Positions 45,885 to 55,230 of a stretch of DNA of 64,000 nucleotides are shown piece by piece. Source of the stretch: CAVOEB01 sp965249645 (GTDB lineage: Bacteria > Pseudomonadota > Alphaproteobacteria > UBA828 > JAPUJA01); contig CBDFML010000012.1 of the NCBI GenBank assembly GCA_965249645.1, forward strand, positions 310,001-374,000. Direction: 5' to 3'. Both the position numbers and the translations under genes were made by a program. The notes beneath the pieces are model-generated. The model was not told the DNA's origin. It did no database searches and was given only the letters and a program-made list of their open reading frames with translations. Numbering within the stretch: position 1 is the stretch's first letter; every line of letters begins with the position of its first letter.

Positions 45885-47213
45885 GTGAGTGCGCGTCGCA
45901 GCCTTGAGTTTCCCTACGCCGAGCGGTTCGGCGCGGTACGCGACGGCCTGCCCGGTGCCGCTCAGTCCTGGCTGGCAGCGCTCCGCAACGACGCGGCGGC
46001 GCGACTGCGCAAGCACGGCCTGCCCAGCGCGCGGGTCGAGGAATGGAAATACACCAGTCTCACGTCCCTCGCCGAGGCGGGTTTTTCTCCGGTGGCCGCG
46101 CTGGCGGGCGGAGTTGCGCTGCCCAACGTCGATCATCTGGGCGATATGCCGGCCCACCGGCTCGTCTTCGTCGACGGACGGCTCGATACCGCTCAGTCCG
46201 ACTTGGGTTCCCTGCCCGAGGGCGTGACGTTGGTGGGCCTTGCCGACGCGCTGGACACCGGCGAGAGCTGGCTCGAAGACTATCTGGGTCGCATCGCGCC
46301 GCTCAACGGCAACGCACTGGTTTCCGTCAACACCGCCTTCGCGGGCGACGGTTGCGTGCTTCGCCTTGCACCGGGCGCGGTGCTCGACGACCCCGTCCAT
46401 GTCGTCTCGATCGGGTCGGGCGGGCAGGCTCCGGCAGCGTTTCATCTTCGCCTGCTCGTGGTGGCCGGTGCAAACGCCCGGGCCACTTTGGTCGAAAGCC
46501 ATCTGGGTGCCGACGGTGCGGAGGCATACTGGTCCAACCCACTGGCCGAAATCTCCCTCGGCGAAGGTTCCCGGCTGCAGCACTACCGGATGCAGGCGGA
46601 CGGGCTGCAAGGCTTTCACCTTTCGACTATCCGTGCGCGGCTCGGAGCGCACAGCCACTACGACAACGTGCTTCTCTCGACGGGCGCGGCGCTGTCGCGC
46701 AACGAGATTCAGGTCGATTTCGAAGGGCCAGGCAGCGAATGCCGGCTGTCGAGCGGCGCGCTGATGCGCGGCCATCAGCACGCCGACACCACCATCCTCG
46801 TCGATCACGCCCAACCCGAATGCACCAGCCGCCAACTCTTCAAGGGCGTACTCGACGAATCCGCCCACGGCGTCTTCCAGGGCAAGATCGTGGTTCGCCC
46901 GGATGCGCAGAAGACCGACGGGCACCAGTTGAGTCGCACCCTGCTGCTTTCCGACAAGGCCGAGATCGACACCAAGCCCGAGCTTGAAATATTTGCCGAC
47001 GACGTGAAATGCAGCCACGGCGCCACGGCCGGCGAGCTCGACGACGAAGCGCTGTTCTATTTCCGCACCCGCGGCATCGACGAAGAGCGCGCCCGTCACC
47101 TGCTGATCGAGGCATTCCTCGACGAAGTGGTCGCGGCGGTCGACATCGAGCCCCTGCGCGACGCCATGACCCGCGCCGTTGCGGGCTGGCTCGGCACCGG
47201 TGAGCCGGTCTAA
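45885..47213 (+). CDS. sufD: Fe-S cluster assembly protein SufD
   Basis: A 442-residue SufD, paralogue of SufB. Seen: RVEEWKYTSLTSL near residue 45, the beta-helix core, DHAQPECTSRQLFKGVLDESAHGVFQGKI and CSHGATAGELDDEALFYFRTRGI. GTG start at 45885. It forms the SufBCD scaffold and helps iron entry. It is followed by sufS after ten bases. Confidence 0.94.
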   Translation: MSARRSLEFPYAERFGAVRDGLPGAAQSWLAALRNDAAARLRKHGLPSARVEEWKYTSLTSLAEAGFSPVAALAGGVALPNVDHLGDMPAHRLVFVDGRLDTAQSDLGSLPEGVTLVGLADALDTGESWLEDYLGRIAPLNGNALVSVNTAFAGDGCVLRLAPGAVLDDPVHVVSIGSGGQAPAAFHLRLLVVAGANARATLVESHLGADGAEAYWSNPLAEISLGEGSRLQHYRMQADGLQGFHLSTIRARLGAHSHYDNVLLSTGAALSRNEIQVDFEGPGSECRLSSGALMRGHQHADTTILVDHAQPECTSRQLFKGVLDESAHGVFQGKIVVRPDAQKTDGHQLSRTLLLSDKAEIDTKPELEIFADDVKCSHGATAGELDDEALFYFRTRGIDEERARHLLIEAFLDEVVAAVDIEPLRDAMTRAVAGWLGTGEPV

Positions 47214-47223
47214 GGGGCGGACG

Positions 47224-48495
47224 ATGGCGGCAATGAATGAAATGACGGTCCCAATACCCGCGAGCGGCGTGGCGCGCGTTTACGACGCCGAGGCGGTGCG
47301 CGCCGACTTCCCCATCCTTGCCCGACAAAGCCACGGCAAGCCTCTCGCCTTTCTCGACAGCGCGGCCAGCGCTCAGAAACCCCACGCCGTGATCGACGCG
47401 GTGCGTCGCTGTTACGAGCAGGAATACGCCAACGTTCATCGTGGGGTTTATGAGCTGAGCGCCAGGACCACCGAGGCATTCGAGGAGGCCCGATGCAAGG
47501 TTGCCCGCTTCCTCAACGCCTCCAGCGAGCGCGAGATCGTGTTCACCCGGGGCGCAACCGAGGCGATCAATCTGGTCGCGGCGAGTTTTGGCGGTGCCTT
47601 CTTCTCGGAGGGTGACGAAATCGTGCTCTCCACCCTTGAGCATCACTCCAACATCGTGCCCTGGCAGCTCCTGCGCGAGCGCACAGGGGTCGTGCTCCGT
47701 GTCGTGCCGATCAACGATCGCGGCGAGCTCGACATGGCGAGCTACGCCGATCTGCTGGGTCCGCGCACCAGGCTCGTGGCTGTCACGCATGCATCGAACG
47801 CGCTGGGCACGCTCACGCCCGTCGACGAGATCATCCGCCTTGCCCACCAGCGCGACGTGCCCGTGTTGCTCGACGGTTGCCAGGCGGTGCCGCACCGACC
47901 TGTCGACGTTGCCGCGCTCGATGTCGATTTCTACGTCTTTTCGGGGCACAAGCTTTACGGGCCGAGCGGGATCGGCGCGCTCTACGCGAAGCGGGCCCAT
48001 CTCGAGGCCATGCCGCCCTGGCAAGGCGGCGGCGACATGATCAAGACCGTCAGTTTTGAGGCAACCGTCTACGCCGATCCGCCCGCGAAGTTCGAAGCGG
48101 GCACGCCCAATATCGCGGGCTCGATCGGGCTCGGCGCGGCGGTCGATTACATCTCGGCGTTCGATCGCGACGCCCTCGTTGCACACGAGGACTCGCTGCT
48201 CGATTACACCCTCGACCGTCTCGCCGATGTCGAGGGTGTGCGCCTGATCGGCGAGGCACAGAGCCGCGCAAGCATCGTCTCCTTCGTCATCGACGGCGCG
48301 CATTCCCACGATGTGGGCACCATCCTCGACGGGGCGGGTGTTGCCGTGCGGGTCGGCCATCATTGCGCCCAGCCCGTGATGGATCATTTCGGCATCACCG
48401 GCACGGTGCGCGCCTCGTTCGGCATCTATAGTACGCAGGCCGACGCCGACGCGCTCGTCGCGGGGCTTGCGCAGGTCAAGAGGATTTTCGATTGA
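47224..48495 (+). CDS. sufS: Cysteine desulfurase SufS
   Basis: A 423-residue class V PLP enzyme that takes sulfur from cysteine. Seen: LDSAASAQKPHAVIDAV, EIVFTRGATEAINLVA, LEHHSNIVPWQ, the PLP lysine in YVFSGHKLYGPSGIG, and the persulfide Cys in VRVGHHCAQPVMDHF. ATG 47224. The stop overlaps the sufU ATG. No sufE is present, which fits a SufU-type sulfur relay. Confidence 0.95.
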   Translation: MAAMNEMTVPIPASGVARVYDAEAVRADFPILARQSHGKPLAFLDSAASAQKPHAVIDAVRRCYEQEYANVHRGVYELSARTTEAFEEARCKVARFLNASSEREIVFTRGATEAINLVAASFGGAFFSEGDEIVLSTLEHHSNIVPWQLLRERTGVVLRVVPINDRGELDMASYADLLGPRTRLVAVTHASNALGTLTPVDEIIRLAHQRDVPVLLDGCQAVPHRPVDVAALDVDFYVFSGHKLYGPSGIGALYAKRAHLEAMPPWQGGGDMIKTVSFEATVYADPPAKFEAGTPNIAGSIGLGAAVDYISAFDRDALVAHEDSLLDYTLDRLADVEGVRLIGEAQSRASIVSFVIDGAHSHDVGTILDGAGVAVRVGHHCAQPVMDHFGITGTVRASFGIYSTQADADALVAGLAQVKRIFD

Positions 48496-48956
48496 TGTCG
48501 GAACTTCGTGAATTATATCAAGAGGTTATCCTCGATCACGGGCGTAGTCCCCGGAATTTCGCGCGGCCTGCCGACGCCAATCGCGATTGCGACGGCTTCA
48601 ACCCGTTGTGCGGCGACAAGGTCCATGTCTATCTCACGGTGCGGGACGGTGTCGTCGAGGATGTCGGCTTCGAGGGTACGGGCTGTGCCATCTCGATGGC
48701 CTCCGCGTCGATGATGACCGAGATTCTCAAGGGCAAGACGGAAGCGCAGGTCAAGACCCTGTTCGAGCGCTTCCATGATTTGGTGATGGGGTCGGCGGAA
48801 ATTTCCGATGCCGATCTCGACGATCCCGATTTGGAGCGGCTCGCCGTGCTCGTGGGTGTGCGCGAGTTTCCCATGCGGGTCAAGTGCGCAACGCTCGCCT
48901 GGCACACCATGACCGCCGCGCTCGACGGAAGCGAGGAGGAGGTAAGGACAGAATGA
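48495..48956 (+). CDS. sufU: SufU-type sulfur relay/scaffold protein
   Basis: A 153-residue IscU/SufU-fold protein. It begins MSELRELYQEVILDHGRSPRN and carries cysteines in GFNPLCGDK, EGTGCAISMASASMM and RVKCATLAWHTM; the insertion between the second and third cysteine is typical of SufU. It receives sulfur from SufS. The ATG shares bases with the sufS stop (TGATG) and the stop overlaps sufT. Confidence 0.92.
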   Translation: MSELRELYQEVILDHGRSPRNFARPADANRDCDGFNPLCGDKVHVYLTVRDGVVEDVGFEGTGCAISMASASMMTEILKGKTEAQVKTLFERFHDLVMGSAEISDADLDDPDLERLAVLVGVREFPMRVKCATLAWHTMTAALDGSEEEVRTE

Positions 48957-49501
48957 TGCAGCGACTGGCCGAGTTGCTCGGGTTCCGCCGTCCGCCTGCG
49001 GCCCCGCCCGAGCCCATCGATGACACCTCCGGGTCTGACGAGCCGGCGCACGGTGCTGGCGTTGCCGCGCCTGTCTCGGCCGCCGAAATCGCGGCCGCGC
49101 AAACGCCCGAGCGCCCCGTCGCGCCTGCGCCCGAACCGTTAACGCGAGACGAGGACGCAGGCGAGGAAATCGTTGACGAGCTTGACTTGCGCGACCCGTT
49201 TCGCGAGAGCGTGAACGACGCGCTGCGCACGGTTTACGATCCCGAGATCCCGACCAATATCTACGAGCTCGGGCTGATCTATGCGTTGAAGATCGACGCG
49301 ACCAAAAACGTCCAGGTCGAGATGACCCTGACCGCGCCGGGCTGTCCGGTGGCGGGCGAAATGCCGGGTTGGGTTCACGATGCCGTCGCCGGCGTCGAGG
49401 GCGCGGGCCGGGTCAAGGTCGAGCTGGTCTGGGACCCGCCGTGGGATCCCTCCCGGATGTCCGAGATCGCGCGGCTCGAAACCGGGTTCGATTATTACTA
49501 A
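48953..49501 (+). CDS. sufT: SUF-associated MIP18/DUF59 protein SufT
   Basis: A 182-residue protein. Residues 1-70 form a variable alanine/proline-rich leader (GFRRPPAAPPEP and on), followed by the DUF59 domain from about 85: ALRTVYDPEIPTNIYELGLIY, MTLTAPGCPVAGEMPGWV with the conserved Cys, and VELVWDPPWDPSRMSE. SufT helps mature Fe-S proteins. The ATG overlaps the sufU stop and has AGGAGG upstream. Confidence 0.9.
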   Translation: MMQRLAELLGFRRPPAAPPEPIDDTSGSDEPAHGAGVAAPVSAAEIAAAQTPERPVAPAPEPLTRDEDAGEEIVDELDLRDPFRESVNDALRTVYDPEIPTNIYELGLIYALKIDATKNVQVEMTLTAPGCPVAGEMPGWVHDAVAGVEGAGRVKVELVWDPPWDPSRMSEIARLETGFDYY

Positions 49502-49516
49502 AACGAGGATTTTGCA

Positions 49517-49855
49517 ATGCCCAACCTGATCACGTTGACCGCCGCCGCCGCCGACCGGGTGCGCCATCTGCTGACCAAGCATGACGGCGAGACGCCGCCG
49601 CTGGGCTTGAAGATCGGCGTCAAGACCGCGGGCTGCTCGGGCCTGCAATACACCCTGGACTATGTCCACGAGGTGTTGCCCCACGACGAGGTGATCGAGG
49701 ACAAGGGCGTCACCGTGCTGGTCGACCCGCTTGCCACCATGTATCTGGTCGGCACCGAGCTCGATTATGTCGAGGACAAGCTCGAGCCGGGCTTTCGCTT
49801 CAACAACCCGAACGAAGCCAGCCGCTGCGGCTGCGGCGAGTCCTTCACCGTTTAG
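49517..49855 (+). CDS. sufA: A-type Fe-S carrier SufA
   Basis: A 112-residue HesB/IscA-type protein. The three cysteines are in KTAGCSGLQY and the C-terminal RCGCGESFTV pair. LGLKIGVKTAGCSGLQYTL is the family signature region. Carrier of 2Fe-2S/4Fe-4S clusters to targets. Last gene of the SUF operon. Confidence 0.94.
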   Translation: MPNLITLTAAAADRVRHLLTKHDGETPPLGLKIGVKTAGCSGLQYTLDYVHEVLPHDEVIEDKGVTVLVDPLATMYLVGTELDYVEDKLEPGFRFNNPNEASRCGCGESFTV

Positions 49856-49880
49856 GTGGGCGCCTTTTTTATAGTGGGTA

Positions 49881-51050
49881 TTAATGCGTTCTTGCGCCGT
49901 GGCGCGGCAGGCTGATCCCGGCGATTATGGCGAGCGCGGCGAAGCCCGCGGCGATCAGCAGCGAGACGTGATAACCGCCCTCCCAGTCGTAGAGCGCGCC
50001 GGCCACATAGGGCGCCACAAGCCCGGCGGCGCCATAGGCGAGGGTGATGCGGCCGTAGATACGCGCCATCTCCGAGACGCTGTAATAGCTTGAAATTGCG
50101 ACCGGGTAGACTGCGGCGGTGGCGCCGAACGAGCCGCCGACGAGAGCGAGCACGACCAGGCTGAGCGCGGCGGAGGGCCACAGAAAGAGGGCCAGCAGCG
50201 AGGCCGTCATGACCGTCGCCAACCCGGCCAGGACGCGCCGCCCCGAAAGCCAGTCGGTCACCGGCCCGGCAACGATGCAGGCCGCGACATAGCCGATGCT
50301 CGTCATCATCGGCCCGAGCCAGGCGCGCTCGGCGGCGATGCCGAACGCCGCCGCGATACCCGCCGCGTGGCTCAGCGCCATCAACCCGCCCAGCGCGAGG
50401 ACGACGAAAGACGACAGGATCAACAGGAAGATGCGCGGCTGATCGGTAAAGAACCCGTGCAGCAGGTGGGTCGCCTGGTCGTCCTTCGCGGCCGGGGCCA
50501 CGGCGCCCGAGAGGTGGAGCAGCAGGGCGCAGACGAGCCCGATACCGGCCATCACCGCGGCGCAGATCAGCATTGTCGTAAACGGTCCCAGGCTCGCGAT
50601 CACCATGCTCAGGGGCGCGGGCCAGACCAGTGCCGCGCCGGCAAACGCGGTCACCGACAGGCTGATCGCCAGGCTCCGGCGCACGGGCAGCTCGAGGCTC
50701 GCGGTCTGAAGCGCCAGCATGTAGCCGACCCCGAGGGTGACCGCGAAGACGACGCCGAAGCCGAGGATCACCAGCGCGAGGCTCTGGCCCAGCCCCGCGA
50801 TCGCCAGTCCGCATGCCGCGATCAGCCCGATTCCGGCGGCGAGGCGGGGCAGGGGAACGCGCACGAAAATGTGGGGCGAGATGAACATGCCCGCCGCATA
50901 GCACGCGACGCCGATCGAGAAGACCGCGCTCACGTTCGCCCGCGACACGTCGAGAGCCACTTCGAGAGGCTCGATGAACACGCTCCAGCAGTAGAACAGC
51001 CCGGCGAACAAGTTCCACAGGATGCCGGCGATGAGAGCGAGAACGATCAT
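49881..51050 (-). CDS. Major facilitator superfamily transporter
   Basis: A 389-residue membrane protein with about twelve hydrophobic segments (first: LALIAGILWNLFAGLFYCWS). It resembles the monocarboxylate/oxalate-formate antiporter-like MFS group, with FEPL-type EPLEVALDVSRA after helix 1. ATG 51050 is chosen; the frame stays open upstream over another gene. It converges with sufA. Substrate unknown. Confidence 0.82.
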   Translation of the reverse strand: MIVLALIAGILWNLFAGLFYCWSVFIEPLEVALDVSRANVSAVFSIGVACYAAGMFISPHIFVRVPLPRLAAGIGLIAACGLAIAGLGQSLALVILGFGVVFAVTLGVGYMLALQTASLELPVRRSLAISLSVTAFAGAALVWPAPLSMVIASLGPFTTMLICAAVMAGIGLVCALLLHLSGAVAPAAKDDQATHLLHGFFTDQPRIFLLILSSFVVLALGGLMALSHAAGIAAAFGIAAERAWLGPMMTSIGYVAACIVAGPVTDWLSGRRVLAGLATVMTASLLALFLWPSAALSLVVLALVGGSFGATAAVYPVAISSYYSVSEMARIYGRITLAYGAAGLVAPYVAGALYDWEGGYHVSLLIAAGFAALAIIAGISLPRHGARTH

Positions 51051-51097
51051 GGGCGGGGCGAACCGGGTGAGGGGTGAGGGGCGGGAGTGCGGCGGGT

Positions 51098-51730
51098 CTA
51101 GGCACTGCGTTTTGCGCGGGGAAAGCCGCGATAACGGTTGGCGTGAGAGCCCTCGTAGTTTGCCCTGCCGGGCCGCGTGACGACGCCCTTCTGGGGCGGG
51201 GCGTAGCTGCGGATGAGGCGGGGGCGCCCGGGATTTTCGTGCCAGCCGACATTGAAGGCGGCGTTGTTCGGAAAGAACTGCAGCTCCCAACAGGGCAGGT
51301 TGTCGAACAGCCACCAGGCCAGCGGGCGCCAGTCGCCGGTTTTCTCGTAGCGCGGCAGGTACCAGGGCAGCATGACGCAGGCGACCGCGCCCATGAAGCC
51401 GTCGGCGTCGCGCCGGTCCCAGATGTGGCGCGCCGCGTTCTTGTCGTTATTGTCGCAGTTGCCGCCGTGGCGGTTGCAGTAGCGGTTGACCCGTGCGGAG
51501 CGGAAGGCCGAGCGGATCTCGACCCCGCCGAAGGTGTCGTGGAGCGGCTGGAGGACATTTTCGCACAGGCCCCGCCCGGCCGCGATGGCGAGATCGGGAT
51601 CGTCGGGGATGTTGGGCAGGCCGTAGAAGTTCGCGACCTCGCTGTGCAGGAAGTTGCGCATGTAAAAGCTGCGCGAAAGACGCACCCGGCCCAGGGCTTC
51701 GAGGGCCTTCAGCGTTTTGGGCTTGCGCAT
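51098..51730 (-). CDS. Peptidase M15-like protein of unknown function
   Basis: A 210-residue protein. The middle part GGVEIRSAFRSARVNRYCN, then HIWDRRDADGFMGAVACV, resembles the SxFRS...H-x6-D pattern of the Hedgehog/DD-peptidase (M15) fold that trims peptidoglycan. Only some zinc ligands are evident and no signal peptide is seen, so an enzymatic role is doubtful. The C-terminus is basic. The MFS gene start is 47 bp downstream; they may be co-transcribed. Confidence 0.6.
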   Translation of the reverse strand: MRKPKTLKALEALGRVRLSRSFYMRNFLHSEVANFYGLPNIPDDPDLAIAAGRGLCENVLQPLHDTFGGVEIRSAFRSARVNRYCNRHGGNCDNNDKNAARHIWDRRDADGFMGAVACVMLPWYLPRYEKTGDWRPLAWWLFDNLPCWELQFFPNNAAFNVGWHENPGRPRLIRSYAPPQKGVVTRPGRANYEGSHANRYRGFPRAKRSA

Positions 51731-51819
51731 GGCGGGCGCTCCGGGTTCGATGGCGGCGACGCCTCTTCTTAACCCCCGACGCGCGCCGTTACAATCCGGC
51801 CGGGAGCGACCCCGACGCC

Positions 51820-52650
51820 ATGAGCTTCCAAACCATCACTTACGAGACCCGGGGCCCCGTCGGCCTGCTGACGCTCAACCGGCCCGAGCGGCTCAACGCC
51901 ATGAACGCCGAACTGCTGGGCGAGCTGAACGCGGCAATGGACGCGTTCGAGGCCGACGAGAAAGCCCGCGCGCTGGTGCTGACGGGTGCGGGTGCTGCGT
52001 TTTCCTCGGGCTTCGACCTCAAGGCGCAGCTCGACGACATGCCCGAGGGCGTCGCGGGGTGGCGGCCTACGCTGCAAACCGACTTCGACACCGTCATGCG
52101 CTTCTGGCGCGCGCCGAAGCCTACCATCGCGGCGGTCCACGGGGTTGCGCTGGCGGGGGGCTGCGAGCTGGCGCTGGCGTGCGATATCACGATCGCGGCG
52201 GAGGGCACGCTGTTCGGCGAGCCCGAACTGCGCTTCGGCGCGGGCATCGTGGTGATGATCCTGCCCTGGCTGACGGGTCCGAAGCAGGCCAAGGAGCTGC
52301 TGCTGACCGGGAACGACAGGATTTCCGCCGGGCGCGCGCTGGCCATCGGCTTGATCAACCGCATCACGCCCGAGGGCGATCATGTCGAGGCGGCGCTTGC
52401 CATGGCGCGCGACATGGCGGTGATGGACCCGGCGGCGGTGGCCGCGACCAAGCGCGCGATCAATAACGGCCTCGACATCAAGGGCATGAAACCGGCCATG
52501 CAAGCGGCGCTCGACGCGGACGTGCTGATCGAGGGCGAAGGCAGCGCGCTTCGCCGGGAGTTCACGGCCGTGGCGCGCAAGGAAGGGCTCAAGGCCGCGC
52601 TCGCCTGGCGGGAGGCGCGCTTTGCAAAGGCGCGGGCGGGCGAGACGTGA
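51820..52650 (+). CDS. Enoyl-CoA hydratase/isomerase family protein
   Basis: A 276-residue crotonase-fold protein. Seen: RPERLNAMNAELLGEL, oxyanion hole segments GAGAAFSSGFDLKA and HGVALAGGCELALACD, and GEPELRFGAGIVVMILPWL, where the position of the second catalytic glutamate is not obvious. ATG 51820. The stop overlaps the GTG of the MFS gene that follows (GTGA), so both belong to one unit. Confidence 0.87.
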   Translation: MSFQTITYETRGPVGLLTLNRPERLNAMNAELLGELNAAMDAFEADEKARALVLTGAGAAFSSGFDLKAQLDDMPEGVAGWRPTLQTDFDTVMRFWRAPKPTIAAVHGVALAGGCELALACDITIAAEGTLFGEPELRFGAGIVVMILPWLTGPKQAKELLLTGNDRISAGRALAIGLINRITPEGDHVEAALAMARDMAVMDPAAVAATKRAINNGLDIKGMKPAMQAALDADVLIEGEGSALRREFTAVARKEGLKAALAWREARFAKARAGET

Positions 52651-53942
52651 GCGATACCGAGCCGTCTTCGCGCGCCACCGAGGCGGGCGTCACCAAGGTG
52701 GGCGTCGGGCTTGCGTGCACGGTGTTCGTGGTGTTCCTGCCATTTGCGGCGGGGTTCTTCTTCTCCGACCTCTATCGCCAGATCAACGCGATCATCGCGC
52801 CGCAGCTGGTCGCGGAGCTCGGTCTGAGCGCCGCCAACCTCGGCCTGTTGACGGCGGTGTTTTTCCTCACGTTCACCGTCAATCAGATCCCCCTCGGGGT
52901 CATGCTCGACCGCTTCGGGCCACGCCGGGTGCAGGCGTCGCAACTGCTAGTCGCGGCGCTCGGCGCGTTGATTTTCTCGCTGGGCGAGAGCCAGACTCAC
53001 CTGATGATCGGGCGAGCGTTGATCGGCTTGGGCGTCTCGGGCGGCCTGATGTCGGGGCTCAAGGCGATCACGATCTGGTTTCCCCGCGAGCGCTGGCCGC
53101 TCGCGAACGGCTGCTTTCTGGGAATGGGCGCGCTCGGCGCGATGATGGCGACGGCTCCGGTCGAAGCGATCCTGCAGGTGACCGATTGGCGCGGTGTCTT
53201 TCTGGGATGCGCGATTGCGACCGTCGTGGTGTCGCTGGCGATCTTTTTTGTCGTGCCGGAAAAACCGGCCACGAAGACAGCGTTGAATTTTGCCCGACAG
53301 ATCCAGGATTTACGCCGAATCTTCGGCGACCGAGAGTTCTGGCGCTATACGCCGTTGGCCGTAACCGGCGTCGCCGGGGCGATGTCGGTTCAGGGCCTGT
53401 GGGCAGGACCGTGGATGCAGGACGTCGGCGGGCTCGAGCGGGATACACTGGCCATCTATCTGCTGGCGAATACGGCGTCCATGGGCGTCGGGGTCGCGCT
53501 GGGCGGCCTGGTCACGGACAGGCTGGCCCGGGTGGGCATCGGCCTGCCCAAGGTTCTGGGCGCGAGCACCGTGCTGTTTTTCGGGGCCCAGTTGATCATC
53601 ATCTTCGAGCTCGATCCGGCCGGCGTCTGGCCGTGGATACTTTTCGGGCTGGTCGGCCACATGTCGGTGCTGGCCTACGCTCATCTGTCGCACTACTTCC
53701 CCCTCGAATTCGCGGGCCGGGCCAACACCAGCCTGAACCTCGTCGTTTTCGCGGGCGTGTTCGTCGTTCAGTACGGCATGGGCGTCATCATCAACGCCTT
53801 CCCGCTGGATGCCGGCGGCGGCTACGCTCACGCCGGCTACCGGGCGGCATTCGCCGCCGCCCTGGGACTGCAGGTGGTCACGTTTCTGTGGTTCCTGATC
53901 CCGGCGAAGTCCCGATCACGGCAAAATGATCCGCGGGGGTAA
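52647..53942 (+). CDS. Major facilitator superfamily transporter
   Basis: A 431-residue protein with about twelve membrane segments. The MFS loop motif after helix 2 reads GVMLDRFGPRRVQ. It is of the sugar/nitrate-type MFS group by overall pattern. The GTG start overlaps the enoyl-CoA hydratase stop. The next gene, the selenoprotein, starts 73 bp downstream. Substrate unknown. Confidence 0.85.
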   Translation: MSDTEPSSRATEAGVTKVGVGLACTVFVVFLPFAAGFFFSDLYRQINAIIAPQLVAELGLSAANLGLLTAVFFLTFTVNQIPLGVMLDRFGPRRVQASQLLVAALGALIFSLGESQTHLMIGRALIGLGVSGGLMSGLKAITIWFPRERWPLANGCFLGMGALGAMMATAPVEAILQVTDWRGVFLGCAIATVVVSLAIFFVVPEKPATKTALNFARQIQDLRRIFGDREFWRYTPLAVTGVAGAMSVQGLWAGPWMQDVGGLERDTLAIYLLANTASMGVGVALGGLVTDRLARVGIGLPKVLGASTVLFFGAQLIIIFELDPAGVWPWILFGLVGHMSVLAYAHLSHYFPLEFAGRANTSLNLVVFAGVFVVQYGMGVIINAFPLDAGGGYAHAGYRAAFAAALGLQVVTFLWFLIPAKSRSRQNDPRG

Positions 53943-54015
53943 AGAGGCTGTGTCCGCCAGTGCGGAGCTTTGCTAAGCTGGTGCCGGTCGACGGCTTGAG
54001 GATGAGGAGTGCCCG

Positions 54016-55215
54016 ATGGTTCTGATGCATGACATGCCCAAGGTGGCTCGCGAGGCGTTCGAGGAACTCGAAATGCCGGACTTTGCGGACCGGCCCTGGA
54101 CGGCGCCCGTGGCGGCGGCCGAGCGCAAGGTGGCGGTGGTCTCCTCGGCGGGCCTGAGCCAGCGGGGCGATAAGCCGTTTAGCTGGTCGGCGCGGGATTA
54201 CCGGGCGTTTTCCGCCGACGACAAGAATCTCGTGATGACCCATATCGCGGTGGATTACGACCGCACCGCGTGGCAGCAGGATCTGAACGCGATCCTGCCC
54301 GTGGATCGCCTCAACGAGATGGCGGCGGATGGCGAGATCGGCGCGGTGGCCGAGACCCATTATTCCTTCATGGGCGCGACCGACCCGCTTGAGTATGAAA
54401 AGAGTGTGCACGACGTCGCAAGCCGCATGAAGGCCGAGGGCGTCAACACGGTTCTGCTCGCGCCTGTCTGACCGTTTTGTACGCGCGCCGTGTGCGGGCT
54501 TGCCTATTTTTTTGAGAAGGAAGGCTTGGCGACCACGCTGGTCTGCTTCGTGCGCGAGCATGCCGAGGCGATAGCACCCCCCCGCGTGTTGTGGCTCGAC
54601 ATGCCCATGGGCCGCCCGTTCGGCAAGCCGAACGATGCCGATTTTCAGAAAGGCATCATTCGCGCCGCGTTCAAGTTGCTCGATGCGCCCGAGGGGCCGG
54701 TGCTGGCGGATTACCCCGAGGTTGTTCCCGTGCGCGACGGGCGCATGACCCATGCGCTTCCGAACGAGCTGGTCTCGCAAGCGGAAGACCGCGCCGATCT
54801 GGCGGCGTTGCTCGCCCGAATCCAGGCCGAGGTGGCGGGGCTGCGGCCCGACTACGACGCGGCAGTGAAAATGCGCGGACGGACGACGGTGGGGGCGAGC
54901 GGGCTTGCCATCGAAGAGCTCGCGCCCTTCATCGTGAGCTGGCTGACGACCGAGAAGGTCAAGAGCCCGCGCAAGGGTGTGCCCCCGCTGATGATGCTCA
55001 AGCTCGCCTGCGAGGATCTGTGGGCCTATTACACCGAGACCGCGAGCGGCGCGCGGGGGATGGCCGGGATGGAAGAACTGGGCGACTGGTTCTGGGCCGA
55101 GACCGAGGCGGCAAAGGCGATCCTGGCGCTGGAAGTGCTGAGCAAGGAGAGCGAGAACAAGGCGCTCCGGCAACTCGTGGAGCTGTTCCTGATCGTGCCG
55201 AGATTCTGGGCTTAG
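54016..55215 (+). CDS. PrdB/GrdB-family selenoprotein, in-frame UGA as selenocysteine
   Basis: A 399-residue protein if the TGA at 54469-54471 is read as selenocysteine (residue 152). The reading frame is the same before and after the TGA. The upstream part has VVSSAGLSQRGDKPF, NLVMTHIAVDYDRTAWQQDLN, HYSFMGATDPLEYE and MKAEGVNTVLLAPV; the codons then give U-P-F-C-T-R, followed by GLATTLVCFVREHAEAI and VLWLDMPMGRPFGKPND. This matches the glycine/betaine/sarcosine/D-proline reductase selenoprotein B family, where the active motif is U-x-x-C. ATG has GAGGAG upstream. selA, selB and tRNA-Sec lie 4.5-8 kb downstream. Clostridial partners (PrdA, GrdA, GrdE) are absent, so this is a stand-alone member. 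A gene caller would split it in two. Confidence 0.92.
54482..54496 (+). promoter_or_regulatory. Candidate bacterial SECIS hairpin
   Basis: Ten bases after the UGA, CGCGC (54482-54486) can pair with GTGTG-type bases 54492-54496 (one G-U pair included), closing a 5-base loop GCCGT that begins with G. The loop starts 15 bases after the UGA, close to the usual distance for bacterial SECIS elements. The stem is short and was found by eye, so it is a candidate only. Confidence 0.4.
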
Positions 55216-55230
55216 GGGGCGACCCGCGCT

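Noticed and set aside
54490..55215. A separate second gene starting after the TGA
   Set aside because: The frame is identical to the upstream one, the first GTG has no ribosome-binding site, and the protein family runs through the UGA. A single selenoprotein explains both.
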